Assembly (NCBI RefSeq): GCF_042432825.1 | Contig: NZ_JBHLWN010000068.1 | Coordinates: forward strand, 45,475-109,474 | Direction of reading: 5' to 3' | Source: Gordoniibacillus chartarius | Lineage (GTDB): Bacteria > Bacillota > Bacilli > Paenibacillales > NBRC-103111 | Length of the DNA stretch: 64,000 bases | Shown: positions 52,280-60,525 of the stretch, piece by piece | How positions within the stretch are numbered: position 1 is the first letter of the stretch | Layout: each line of letters starts with the position of its first letter | Program-made: the position numbers and the translations under genes | The notes under the pieces: generated by a model | Databases searched by the model: none | What the model saw: the letters and a program-made list of their open reading frames with translations, nothing else | Told to the model about the DNA's origin: nothing

Positions 52280-52331
52280 ATAAAGTTTTATGTCCCATTC
52301 GGTTCACAGCGCCAAGTAAATCCTTTATGAT
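52280..52331 (+). promoter_or_regulatory. Probable citZ promoter with CcpC-like site
   Basis: TTCACA (52303-52308) and TATGAT (52326-52331) are 17 bp apart. ATAAAGTTTTAT (52280-52291), a short dyad of the ATAA...TTAT type, lies just upstream of the -35. CcpC, the citrate-responsive regulator of TCA genes, uses ATAA-N7-TTAT, so the spacing here is shorter than in the model. The promoter is moderately supported, the operator weakly. Confidence 0.45.
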
Positions 52332-52393
52332 GTTAGAAGGGATCATGTACAAAATTGGGAATCCTGTAACTTTCGATATAAGGAGAGATCGCA

Positions 52394-53506
52394 ATGACCG
52401 CAACGAAAGGCTTGGAAGGCATCGTAGCCGCCCAATCCTCCATCAGTTCGATCATCGACGGCGTACTGACGTACCGTGGCTACGATATCGACGACCTGGC
52501 GGAGAACGCAACGTTCGAAGAAGTAATTTACTTGCTGTGGCACGGGAAGCTTCCGACACAGAGCGAGCTCGACCAGCTGATTGCCGATCTGAACGCCAAT
52601 GCGAATGTTCCGGCTGCCGTGCTGGATCAAATCAAGACATATCCGAAGAACGCCAATTCGATGGCTGCGCTTCGTTCGGCCGTATCGAGCCTTGCTTTGT
52701 ATGACGAAGAAGCGAACGACATGAGCGCCGAGTCGAATCTGCGCAAAGCGATCAAGCTTCAAGCGCAAATTCCGACGCTGGTCGCCGCTTTCCAACGCAT
52801 TCGTAACGGTCAAGAACCGATTGCACCGAAAGGCTACTCGTCTATTGCCGCCAACTTCTTGTACCAGATGACCGGCAAGGAGCCGGACAAGGTAGCGATT
52901 GAAGCGCTTGACAAAGCTCTTGTGCTGCATGCCGACCACGAGCTGAACGCTTCCACGTTCGCTGCGCGCGTTACGGTTGCGACTTTGACCGACATCTATT
53001 CCGGTATTACATCGGCAATCGGCACGCTGAAGGGACCGCTGCACGGCGGCGCTAACGAAGCGGTCATGGCGATGCTGGAAGAAATCGGCACATACGAGAA
53101 CATCGAGCCTTACATCAGCGGCAAGCTGGAGAAGAAAGAAAAAATCATGGGCTTCGGTCATCGCGTCTATAAGAACGGCGACCCGCGCGCGAAGCATCTG
53201 CAGAAGATGTCGCACGAGCTCGGCAAAATTACGGGGAATATGGACTGGTACAACATGTCGATCAAGATTGAAGACATGGTTACCGGCCAGAAGGGCCTGA
53301 AGCCGAACGTCGACTTCTATTCCGCTTCCGTGTATACGGCGCTGGAAATTCCGCGCGATCTGTTTACGCCGATTTTCGCGATTTCCCGCTGCTCCGGCTG
53401 GACGGCTCACATTCTCGAGCAGTTCGCCGACAATCGTCTGATTCGTCCTCGCGCCGAATATGTCGGCCCGACGAACCAGAAGTACGTTCCGATCGACGCT
53501 CGATAA
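52394..53506 (+). CDS. citZ: Citrate synthase
   Basis: The 370-residue protein is a short-form citrate synthase. Catalytic His/Asp regions are PLHGGANEAVM, MGFGHRVYKNGDPRAKHL and KPNVDFYSASVY. It condenses acetyl-CoA and oxaloacetate. The ATG at 52394 follows AAGGAGAG. It leads the citZ-icd-mdh order known from Bacillus. Confidence 0.95.
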   Translation: MTATKGLEGIVAAQSSISSIIDGVLTYRGYDIDDLAENATFEEVIYLLWHGKLPTQSELDQLIADLNANANVPAAVLDQIKTYPKNANSMAALRSAVSSLALYDEEANDMSAESNLRKAIKLQAQIPTLVAAFQRIRNGQEPIAPKGYSSIAANFLYQMTGKEPDKVAIEALDKALVLHADHELNASTFAARVTVATLTDIYSGITSAIGTLKGPLHGGANEAVMAMLEEIGTYENIEPYISGKLEKKEKIMGFGHRVYKNGDPRAKHLQKMSHELGKITGNMDWYNMSIKIEDMVTGQKGLKPNVDFYSASVYTALEIPRDLFTPIFAISRCSGWTAHILEQFADNRLIRPRAEYVGPTNQKYVPIDAR

Positions 53507-53638
53507 TTTCGATCAACCTGAAGTACCGATAGCGGGCGGTTCAGAGGCGAGCGGTTCCCGCCTTTGAGCACCCGTTTGTTGTGTGTATGCTCTTCATAGC
53601 GCCTGCACCGATACATAAACTCAAGGAGGATTTTTCCA

Positions 53639-54937
53639 ATGCCAAATTTCGAACAATACGCATTACCGACTGAAGGCCAGAAGATCACGATCGAGAACGG
53701 CAAGCTGAACGTTCCGAATAACCCGATTATTCCGTTCATCGAAGGCGACGGCACAGGCCCTGACATCTGGGCTGCATCGAAGCGCGTACTGGATGCCGCT
53801 GTCGAGAAAGCATACAAAGGCGAGAAGAAAATCGCATGGTACGAAGTGTTCGCCGGCGAGAAGGCGTTCAACACATACAACAACTGGCTGCCTAACGATA
53901 CGCTGGAAGCGATTCGCGAGTACATCGTAGCGATCAAGGGACCTCTGACGACTCCGGTAGGCGGCGGTATCCGCTCCCTGAACGTAGCTCTGCGTCAAGA
54001 GCTTGACCTGTACGTGTGCCTGCGTCCTGTTCGTTATTTCGACGGCGTACCTTCCCCGGTGAAGCGTCCTGAGCTTGTCGACATGGTCATTTTCCGCGAG
54101 AACACAGAGGACATCTACGCCGGCATCGAGTGGGCGTCGGGCTCCGAAGAAGTGAAGAAGGTTATCGCGTTCCTGCAGAACGAAATGGGCGTTAAGAAGA
54201 TCCGCTTCCCGGAAACTTCCGGTATCGGCGTAAAGCCGGTTTCGTCCGAAGGCTCCGAGCGTCTCATCCGCGCCGCTATCGAGTATGCGATCGAGCATAA
54301 CCGCAAGTCCGTGACGATCGTTCACAAGGGCAACATCATGAAGTTCACCGAAGGCGCGTTCAAGAACTGGGGCTATGAGCTGGCTGAGCGCGAGTTCGGC
54401 GACAAGGTGTTCACTTGGGCGCAGTTTGACCGCATTAAGGCGGAGCAAGGCGCAGAAGCGGCGAACAAAGCACAGAAGGATGCGGAAGCAGCAGGCAAAA
54501 TCATCGTGAAGGACGCAATCGCGGACATCGCCCTGCAGCAAGTACTGACTCGTCCGACGGACTTCGACGTCATCGCGACACTGAACCTGAACGGCGACTA
54601 CTTGTCCGACGCACTCGCGGCGCAAGTCGGCGGTATCGGTATCGCTCCGGGCGCGAACATCAACTACGTGACCGGCCACGCGATCTTCGAAGCTACGCAC
54701 GGTACGGCTCCAAAGTACGCAGGTCTTGACGTCGTTAACCCGGGCTCCGTGATTTTGTCCGGCGTCATGATGCTCGAGCATCTCGGCTGGCAAGAAGCGG
54801 CTAACCTGATCTACGCGGGCATGGAGAAGTCGATCGCTGCGAAGACGGTTACTTATGACTTCGCCCGTCTGATGGAAGGCGCGAAAGAAATTAAGTGCTC
54901 CGAGTTTGCAAACGAAATTATTAAGCATATGGCGTAA
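53639..54937 (+). CDS. icd: NADP-dependent isocitrate dehydrogenase
   Basis: The 432-residue protein matches Icd, with PFIEGDGTGPDIW, the substrate-binding RSLNVALRQELDLYVCLRPVRYF region (around residues 112-134), HKGNIMKFTEGAF, and NLNGDYLSDALAAQVGG. The phosphorylation-site Ser region is present (GGGIRSLN). It converts isocitrate to 2-oxoglutarate. The start follows AAGGAGG. It is third-position-optimised (GAAG-, CTG-, CGT-rich) like a highly expressed gene. Confidence 0.95.
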   Translation: MPNFEQYALPTEGQKITIENGKLNVPNNPIIPFIEGDGTGPDIWAASKRVLDAAVEKAYKGEKKIAWYEVFAGEKAFNTYNNWLPNDTLEAIREYIVAIKGPLTTPVGGGIRSLNVALRQELDLYVCLRPVRYFDGVPSPVKRPELVDMVIFRENTEDIYAGIEWASGSEEVKKVIAFLQNEMGVKKIRFPETSGIGVKPVSSEGSERLIRAAIEYAIEHNRKSVTIVHKGNIMKFTEGAFKNWGYELAEREFGDKVFTWAQFDRIKAEQGAEAANKAQKDAEAAGKIIVKDAIADIALQQVLTRPTDFDVIATLNLNGDYLSDALAAQVGGIGIAPGANINYVTGHAIFEATHGTAPKYAGLDVVNPGSVILSGVMMLEHLGWQEAANLIYAGMEKSIAAKTVTYDFARLMEGAKEIKCSEFANEIIKHMA

Positions 54938-54972
54938 GTTGCCGAGCTCTTCGGCAGCATGATGTTCACATA

Positions 54973-55053
54973 GGGGAAGGAGGCGGCTCCTTTAGACTGT
55001 TGTTCCACGGAAGGAATGGGAACCATTAGTTTAAAAGTCGCTTCCTTCCCCTA
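54973..55053 (+). other. Long-range stem-loop between icd and mdh
   Basis: TAGGGGAAGGAGGCGG (54973-54988) pairs with TCGCTTCCTTCCCCTA (55038-55053) at 14 of 16 positions. The 49-base interior can fold further through GTTCC/GGAAC. No T-run follows that would make it a terminator. It is a candidate mRNA-stability or processing element within the TCA operon. Confidence 0.6.
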
Positions 55054-55105
55054 TACTATTTGGTAGGAAATTCATTCACTAACTCTAATGGAGGTTGGAA
55101 TGGTC

Positions 55106-56047
55106 ATGGCAATTCGCCGCAATAAGATTTCCGTTATCGGTGCCGGCTTTACCGGCTCGACAACTGCTTTGATGCTCGGACAGAAAGAACTGGGCGACGT
55201 CGTATTGCTGGACATTCCGCAGCTGGAGAATCCGACCAAAGGTAAGGCGCTCGACATGCTGGAGGCAAGTCCGGTCCAAGGCTTCGATTCGAATATTATC
55301 GGTACGGCAAATTACGAAGACATTGCAGGTTCCGACGTTGTCATCATTACGGCCGGCATCGCACGCAAGCCGGGCATGAGCCGCGACGACCTCGTGAATA
55401 CGAACGCAGGCATCGTCAAATCGGTATGCGAGAACGTGAAAACATACGCTCCGGAGTCGATTGTCATCATTCTGTCCAACCCGGTTGACGCGATGACTTA
55501 CGTTGCTTACAACACGCTCGGCTTCCCGAAAAACCGTGTCATCGGCCAATCCGGCGTACTCGATACGGCACGCTACCAAACCTTTATTTCGCAAGAGCTG
55601 AACGTTTCGGTGGAGGACGTTCGCGGCGTCGTTCTCGGCGGCCACGGTGACGACATGGTACCGCTCGTTCGTTACACCTATGCCGGCGGCATCCCGATTG
55701 AGAAACTGATTTCCGCTGAACGTATCGAGGCGATTGTCAAGCGCACACGCACAGGCGGCGGCGAAATCGTCAATCTGCTCGGAAGCGGGTCGGCTTATTA
55801 CGCTCCTGCCGCATCGCTCGTGCAAATGACGGAAGCGATCCTGAAGGACAAAAAGCGTATATTGCCGACGATCGCGCTGCTGGAGGGCGAGTACGGCTAC
55901 GACAACCTGTTTATGGGCGTTCAGACGATTCTCGGCGGCAGCGGCATCGAGAAAATTATCGAGCTTGACCTGACGCCGGAAGAGAAGGCGGCGCTGGACA
56001 AATCCGCCGAGTCGGTACGTAACGTGATGAAGGTCGTTACATTGTAA
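55106..56047 (+). CDS. mdh: Malate dehydrogenase (lactate-dehydrogenase-like)
   Basis: The 313-residue protein is an LDH-like malate dehydrogenase. It has the nucleotide loop VIGAGFTGSTTA, the NAD Asp in LLDIPQLEN, ARKPGMSRDDL with substrate-binding Arg residues, SNPVDAMTYV, and the catalytic GGHGDDMVPL His. The Arg-selecting loop fits malate rather than lactate. GGAGG at 55091-55095 suits the ATG at 55106 best; in-frame ATGs at 55088 and 55100 are poorer. Confidence 0.94.
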   Translation: MAIRRNKISVIGAGFTGSTTALMLGQKELGDVVLLDIPQLENPTKGKALDMLEASPVQGFDSNIIGTANYEDIAGSDVVIITAGIARKPGMSRDDLVNTNAGIVKSVCENVKTYAPESIVIILSNPVDAMTYVAYNTLGFPKNRVIGQSGVLDTARYQTFISQELNVSVEDVRGVVLGGHGDDMVPLVRYTYAGGIPIEKLISAERIEAIVKRTRTGGGEIVNLLGSGSAYYAPAASLVQMTEAILKDKKRILPTIALLEGEYGYDNLFMGVQTILGGSGIEKIIELDLTPEEKAALDKSAESVRNVMKVVTL

Positions 56048-56075
56048 GCGGAACGATCAAGCTTACCTGCGAATA

Positions 56076-56118
56076 ACCGGCATCATGCCTCTCTGTTAGA
56101 GGGACGATGCCGGTTTTT
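56076..56118 (+). terminator. Intrinsic terminator after mdh
   Basis: ACCGGCATC (56076-56084) pairs with GATGCCGGT (56106-56114), with an inner CCTCT/AGAGG stem, followed by TTTT. Confidence 0.85.
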
Positions 56119-56220
56119 GCCGTTCGGGGCAGCCTCGCCGGCTCAGGCCCTTTGCCCTACCATCCTATTTCTAGTATACTTATTAGGAATCTATGCCATT
56201 AAGGGGGCTGTCATCGTACG

Positions 56221-56655
56221 ATGCAACAAGTGTTTGTTTTTTTACATGTGGTAGGCGGGGTCCTGATGGGCTTCTATTTCTTGCTGCCGTTCCTGATCGC
56301 TGCTTCGAGCAAGCTTTCCGGTGCTTCTTTGGCAGGCTATATGTCGGTAATGCGAACGATGAATCGCGTCGGTCAGTTCGGTTTGATCTTCGAGCTTCTG
56401 ACCGGCGGATACTTGATTCCGAAATACACGTACAACATTTGGTGGCTGATCGCCTCGCTGGTGCTGCTCGTAGCGATGGGTGCCGTCACCGGCATCATGG
56501 GCGTTCGCATGAAGAAGCTGATCGATGCAGCAACTTCCGGCGGCAGCGTCGACGCGAACCGTAACAGCGCAGCAGTACTGAGCTGGATTTCGGCGGTCTT
56601 CCTGCTGGCCATCATTTTCTTGATGTATTCGATGGCACGCGGGATCGCGCTGTAA
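56221..56655 (+). CDS. Four-TM membrane protein (DUF2269-like), unknown
   Basis: The 144-residue protein has four hydrophobic segments (about 4-27, 52-68, 74-93 and 120-140). Residues near MRTMNRVGQFGLI and GVRMKKLIDAA form the loops. The layout is like DUF2269 membrane proteins, but the match is by pattern only. A TATACT at 56175-56180 and AAGGGGG at 56201-56207 precede the ATG, the latter rather distant (13 bp). It ends at a bidirectional terminator. Confidence 0.7.
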   Translation: MQQVFVFLHVVGGVLMGFYFLLPFLIAASSKLSGASLAGYMSVMRTMNRVGQFGLIFELLTGGYLIPKYTYNIWWLIASLVLLVAMGAVTGIMGVRMKKLIDAATSGGSVDANRNSAAVLSWISAVFLLAIIFLMYSMARGIAL

Positions 56656-56685
56656 GCCGATTATCGTTCATATCAGCAGAATAGT

Positions 56686-56733
56686 AAAGCCGACTCGATC
56701 ATGCGCCGTAGCAGCGCGGGAGAGTCGGCTTTT
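56686..56733 (+). terminator. Bidirectional intrinsic terminator
   Basis: AAAGCCGACTC (56686-56696) pairs with GAGTCGGCTTT (56722-56732), with an inner GCGC stem. T-runs follow on both strands, and it lies between convergent genes. Confidence 0.88.
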
Positions 56734-56742
56734 GTTGTTCTT

Positions 56743-57339
56743 TTATTCGTCTTCGCCGGTTAGCAGCGACATTTCATCGAGCGTCTTCTCGAACGAAGGT
56801 CCCAGATGCTCGAGAAAGTAGCCGATTTCCGGCATGCCGAGCTTGTCCAGGCTGGCCTGTACCTGCTGGCGGGCTACCGTAAATTCGCGGTTGCCGGCGG
56901 CGAGCTCCGTTACGCACTTCAAGTAGGCGTCCAGCAGGTCAGCGGCCTTAACCCATCTATACAGCTCCGGATCCGGCTCCACGAGCAGCTGGCGGTAAAC
57001 GGCACGCAGCGGCTGTGGAGCAGCCTGAACGAGCCGTTCGGACGCTTCGCGCTCCATCAGGTGAAACTGGCTGCGCAGCTTCTCGTTGTTATGCTTGACC
57101 GGCTGAGGGATATCGCCGACGAACACCTCGCTTACATCGTGAAACAAAGCGAGCGATACGACGCGCTCTGTCGGCACGCTGCGGCCGAATACTTCGTTAG
57201 CGATCGTACACAATTGATGAGCCAGCGCCGCCACAAAGAAGGAATGCTCCGCGACGGATTCTTTGCGGGTGTTCCACATCAAACTCCAACGGTCAATATA
57301 TCGCAGCCTATACAAATATGCTGAAAATGGACTGTCCAT
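56743..57339 (-). CDS. yfbR: HD-domain 5'-deoxynucleotidase (YfbR-like)
   Basis: The 198-residue protein has the HD metal-binding pattern with His in VAEHSFFVAALAH, the HD pair in LALFHDVSEVFVGD, and a later Asp in VKAADLLDAYLKC. These match YfbR, which hydrolyses deoxynucleoside monophosphates. It starts 2 bp after the stop of the upstream deacetylase gene, so the two are co-transcribed. Its function would be in nucleotide salvage. Confidence 0.86.
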   Translation of the reverse strand: MDSPFSAYLYRLRYIDRWSLMWNTRKESVAEHSFFVAALAHQLCTIANEVFGRSVPTERVVSLALFHDVSEVFVGDIPQPVKHNNEKLRSQFHLMEREASERLVQAAPQPLRAVYRQLLVEPDPELYRWVKAADLLDAYLKCVTELAAGNREFTVARQQVQASLDKLGMPEIGYFLEHLGPSFEKTLDEMSLLTGEDE

Positions 57340-57341
57340 CG

Positions 57342-58235
57342 TTATCCCCCTGCATGTGCTTTCGACTTCAATTGTTCCGGCACCCGAACGATCCGCCGGG
57401 TGATGGTTTTGTGCAGCCCTTCAGGCGAAATGTTCGGCGAACCGGCATTGATCCGCGGAATCCGCAGCGGATCGACGCCGGGAACGGCCATTTCCGGCGT
57501 AATCGTGAATGCGTAGCGCACGCCGGCGTCGCCGACGATAGCGCTGGCTTGCCGGTTCGTGATGCCAAACGGGTAAGCCAGCGTATCGGAGCCTCCCGCC
57601 TCCAGCTCGCCGAGCTTCTGCAAACATTGCTTCGTATCCAGCAGCACCCGTTCGCGGTAGGTGTCCTCCGTCTCCGGGGAGCCGTCCCCCCGGGTGATCC
57701 GCCCCGTCATGATCGCATCCCCGTTGTCGAGCTTGCCGTGCATCGAATCCGTATGACAGCCGAATGAGACGAGCTCCGGCGACTCCTTCCGCATCGCCCG
57801 CAATTCATCGCGCGATAGAGAAGGGATGTACGTTTCCTTCGGATGCTCCAGGGTGCCGGTGATGATATAGTTAACCGCCGGTACGCGAAGCTCGCGCAGA
57901 ATCGGATACGCCTTCGTATAGAAGCTCTCGTACCCGTCGTCGAAAGTGACGAGCGCGGCATTGGGCGGCACTTCGCCGCTGCCGTCCATGAAGGCGCTGA
58001 ACTGCTCCAAGGTAATGAAATGATAGTTCAATCGTTTCAGCGTCTCAAGCTGCGACCGGAACAGCTGCGGAGTAATCGTACTGGAGCTTTCCGCCGTCTC
58101 ATCGACGTGGTGGTACATCAGCACCGCGACCTGATCCCGGTACATGACATCGCTTCGGGACGCTTGCAGAGCCGGCCCGATCAAGCCGATCCCTAATGCG
58201 GCCAGCAGCAGCGACAATCCGATCCAAGGTTTCAT
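57342..58235 (-). CDS. Membrane-anchored polysaccharide deacetylase
   Basis: The 297-residue protein has an N-terminal signal or anchor (about 4-25) and a NodB-type domain of the PgaB/IcaB branch. Motifs are VLMYHHVDE, VTFDDGYESFY and SFGCHTDSM, with FGCHT replacing HSHTH-type text. It lacks the RPPY block of classical PgdA. It probably deacetylates an exported GlcNAc polymer. The ATG at 58235 follows GGGGGAGG. A longer frame to 58316 enters the fumarase promoter region. Confidence 0.85.
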   Translation of the reverse strand: MKPWIGLSLLLAALGIGLIGPALQASRSDVMYRDQVAVLMYHHVDETAESSSTITPQLFRSQLETLKRLNYHFITLEQFSAFMDGSGEVPPNAALVTFDDGYESFYTKAYPILRELRVPAVNYIITGTLEHPKETYIPSLSRDELRAMRKESPELVSFGCHTDSMHGKLDNGDAIMTGRITRGDGSPETEDTYRERVLLDTKQCLQKLGELEAGGSDTLAYPFGITNRQASAIVGDAGVRYAFTITPEMAVPGVDPLRIPRINAGSPNISPEGLHKTITRRIVRVPEQLKSKAHAGG

Positions 58236-58318
58236 AGTGCCTCCCCCGTTGTCCTCTTCTGTCGGTAAATGTGCTATAATAAAGTAGCTATTCCGATATG
58301 GGAGAGGAGATTTCATTC

Positions 58319-59866
58319 ATGCAACATTTTCAGCAAAGCGTCTATAACCTGATCGTCGAAACATCGACAAATTTGCCGGCCGACGTTCGCAAGGCGATTC
58401 AAGCCGCACAAGAGCTTGAAGACAAAGGAACGCGCTCCGCACTGTCGCTTTCGACTATCGGCGAGAATATTAATATGGCTGAGTGCAACGTATCTCCGAT
58501 CTGCCAAGATACAGGCATGCCTACGTTCATTATACACTGCCCGGTCGGGGCGAACCAAATCGTCATGAAGAAGCAGATTCAGGACGCCGTCGCGCAGGCG
58601 ACGAAGGACAGCAAGCTCCGTCCGAATTCCGTCGATTCGCTTACCGGTGAGAACCAGGGCAACGTGGGTCCGGGTACGCCGGTCATCCACTTTGAGCAGT
58701 GGGAACGGGACGACATCGAAGTGAAGCTGATTCTGAAGGGCGGCGGCTGTGAAAATAAAAACATCCAGTACTCCCTGCCGGCAGAGCTGGAAGGACTGGG
58801 CAAAGCCGGCCGCGACCTCGACGGTATCCGAAAGTGCATCATGCACGCCGTGTACCAAGCGCAAGGACAGGGCTGTTCCGCAGGCTTCATCGGCGTCGGC
58901 ATCGGCGGCGACCGGACAAGCGGCTACGAGCTGGCCAAGCATCAGCTGTTCCGCCCCGTAGACGACGTCAACCCGAATGAAGAGCTGCGCAAGCTTGAAG
59001 ACTATATCATGGAAAATGCGAACAAGCTCGGGATCGGCACAATGGGCTTCGGCGGCCAAGTATCGCTGCTCGGCTGCAAAATCGGCGTCGCCAACCGGCT
59101 GCCGGCATCGTTCTTCGTATCGGTGGCGTACAATTGCTGGGCGTTCCGCCGTCAAGGCGTTATAATCGATGCATCGACTGGCGAAATTAAGGATTGGGTA
59201 TACAAGAGCGGCAAAGGCATTGCGATGAAAGGACTGGCCGTAGAAGAGGCGGTCGACAAGCTGGAGGAAGCGAACGAGCAGCGCCGCGAAATCGTGCTGC
59301 AGACGCCGATCTCCGAAGAGCAGATCCGCAGCCTCAAGGTCGGCGACGTCGTCATTATCAACGGCATGATGCACACAGGCCGCGATGCGCTCCACAAGTA
59401 TCTGATGGATCATGACAGTCCGGTGGACCTGGAAGGTGCGGCCCTGTACCACTGCGGACCTGTTATGTACAAGGATGAGAACGGCGAGTACCACGTTAAG
59501 GCTGCCGGCCCGACAACATCGATTCGCGAGGAGCCTTATCAAGCCGACATTATTAAGAAATTCGGCATTCGCGCCGTGATCGGCAAGGGCGGTATGGGCG
59601 CCAAGACGCTGAAAGGCTTGCAGGAGCACGGAGCCGTATATCTCAATGCAATCGGCGGTGCAGCGCAATACTATGCGCAGTGCTTCAAGAAGGTGGAAGG
59701 TGTCCACTTCATGGAGTTCGGCATTCCGGAAGCGATGTGGCATTTGCAAACGGAAGGCTTCGCGGCGATCGTCACGATGGATTCGCACGGAAATTCCTTG
59801 CACGCCGATGTCGAGAGCGACTCCAGAGCCAAACTGGAGCAATTCAAAGAGCCGGTATTCAAGTAA
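58319..59866 (+). CDS. fumA: Class I fumarate hydratase (iron-sulfur, fused alpha/beta)
   Basis: The 515-residue protein fuses the alpha and beta halves of a [4Fe-4S] fumarase. Cluster ligands are probably in SPICQDTGMPTF, GGGCENKN and QGQGCSAGF. The beta half has GDVVIINGMMHTGRDALHKY, GPTTSIREEPYQ (residues for substrate) and IGKGGMG. It interconverts fumarate and malate and stands next to mdh. The ATG at 58319 follows GGAGAGGAG. It is oxygen-sensitive as a class, unlike FumC. A hairpin follows. Confidence 0.92.
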   Translation: MQHFQQSVYNLIVETSTNLPADVRKAIQAAQELEDKGTRSALSLSTIGENINMAECNVSPICQDTGMPTFIIHCPVGANQIVMKKQIQDAVAQATKDSKLRPNSVDSLTGENQGNVGPGTPVIHFEQWERDDIEVKLILKGGGCENKNIQYSLPAELEGLGKAGRDLDGIRKCIMHAVYQAQGQGCSAGFIGVGIGGDRTSGYELAKHQLFRPVDDVNPNEELRKLEDYIMENANKLGIGTMGFGGQVSLLGCKIGVANRLPASFFVSVAYNCWAFRRQGVIIDASTGEIKDWVYKSGKGIAMKGLAVEEAVDKLEEANEQRREIVLQTPISEEQIRSLKVGDVVIINGMMHTGRDALHKYLMDHDSPVDLEGAALYHCGPVMYKDENGEYHVKAAGPTTSIREEPYQADIIKKFGIRAVIGKGGMGAKTLKGLQEHGAVYLNAIGGAAQYYAQCFKKVEGVHFMEFGIPEAMWHLQTEGFAAIVTMDSHGNSLHADVESDSRAKLEQFKEPVFK

Positions 59867-59878
59867 GCAATAACATTC

Positions 59879-59924
59879 AGGGGAGACTTCCGCTTGCAGC
59901 GACGCGCGGAACAGTCTCCCTTTC
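59879..59924 (+). terminator. Probable terminator after fumarase
   Basis: AGGGGAGACTTCCGC pairs with GCGGAACAGTCTCCCT over two stems separated by a small bulge, followed by TTCC. The T-run is short, so some read-through into the next gene is possible. Confidence 0.55.
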
Positions 59925-59944
59925 CTGCACAACGGGGAGGACGC

Positions 59945-60433
59945 ATGAGCGAACAACATTTTCGTGAAAAAAAGCTGCTCGAACGCACAGCGATCCGAAT
60001 TTTCCTGCAGCGGCACAACGAACGTTACGAACCCGCCATGCGGCTGTTGTATCAGCAGGAGCGCCCGGATGCCGTGCTGGAAAATACGAAGACCCGCGGC
60101 AAAATCGGGCTGGAAATCACCCATTTGTTCTACGACGAATATGAAGCGAAGATGGTGCTGGGCCGGCAAGCGACGATGCAGTGCGAAATCGGCGGACTGG
60201 ACAAGCTGATCGGAGAGCTGAACGAACGTATTCGTGTGAAGGAGGGGAAATTTGCCGCTTATTCCCACGACTATCCGTTGTCTTTACTCATTCGGAACGC
60301 TTCCCCGGCGTTTCGTTTGACCGATATTTTGGAGCGTAAGGAGCTTATTTGCAAATCCGCAGGGCTATTCGAGCATATTTGGTTTTTGTCCCGTGACGGG
60401 GGAGATGAATGGCTGCTCGCCGAGTTACATTAA
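59945..60433 (+). CDS. Hypothetical protein, 162 residues
   Basis: The protein begins MSEQHFREKKLLERTAIRIF and is soluble and charged. A segment EPAMRLLYQQERPDAVLENTKTRGKIGLEITHL resembles, loosely, restriction-like or ATPase-associated proteins with the E-x-T pattern; shown as residues 29-61. No family is assigned. The ATG at 59945 follows GGGGAGG. It lies between fumarase and phoR and may be read through into phoR. Confidence 0.65.
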   Translation: MSEQHFREKKLLERTAIRIFLQRHNERYEPAMRLLYQQERPDAVLENTKTRGKIGLEITHLFYDEYEAKMVLGRQATMQCEIGGLDKLIGELNERIRVKEGKFAAYSHDYPLSLLIRNASPAFRLTDILERKELICKSAGLFEHIWFLSRDGGDEWLLAELH

Positions 60434-60525
60434 TAAATTCTTAACATAAAAAGACTGGACGAGCCGAAGCGTTGAAGGTTACGCTTGAGTGTGGCATTCT
60501 ATTCCTGACAAAGGTGGAACGAAGC

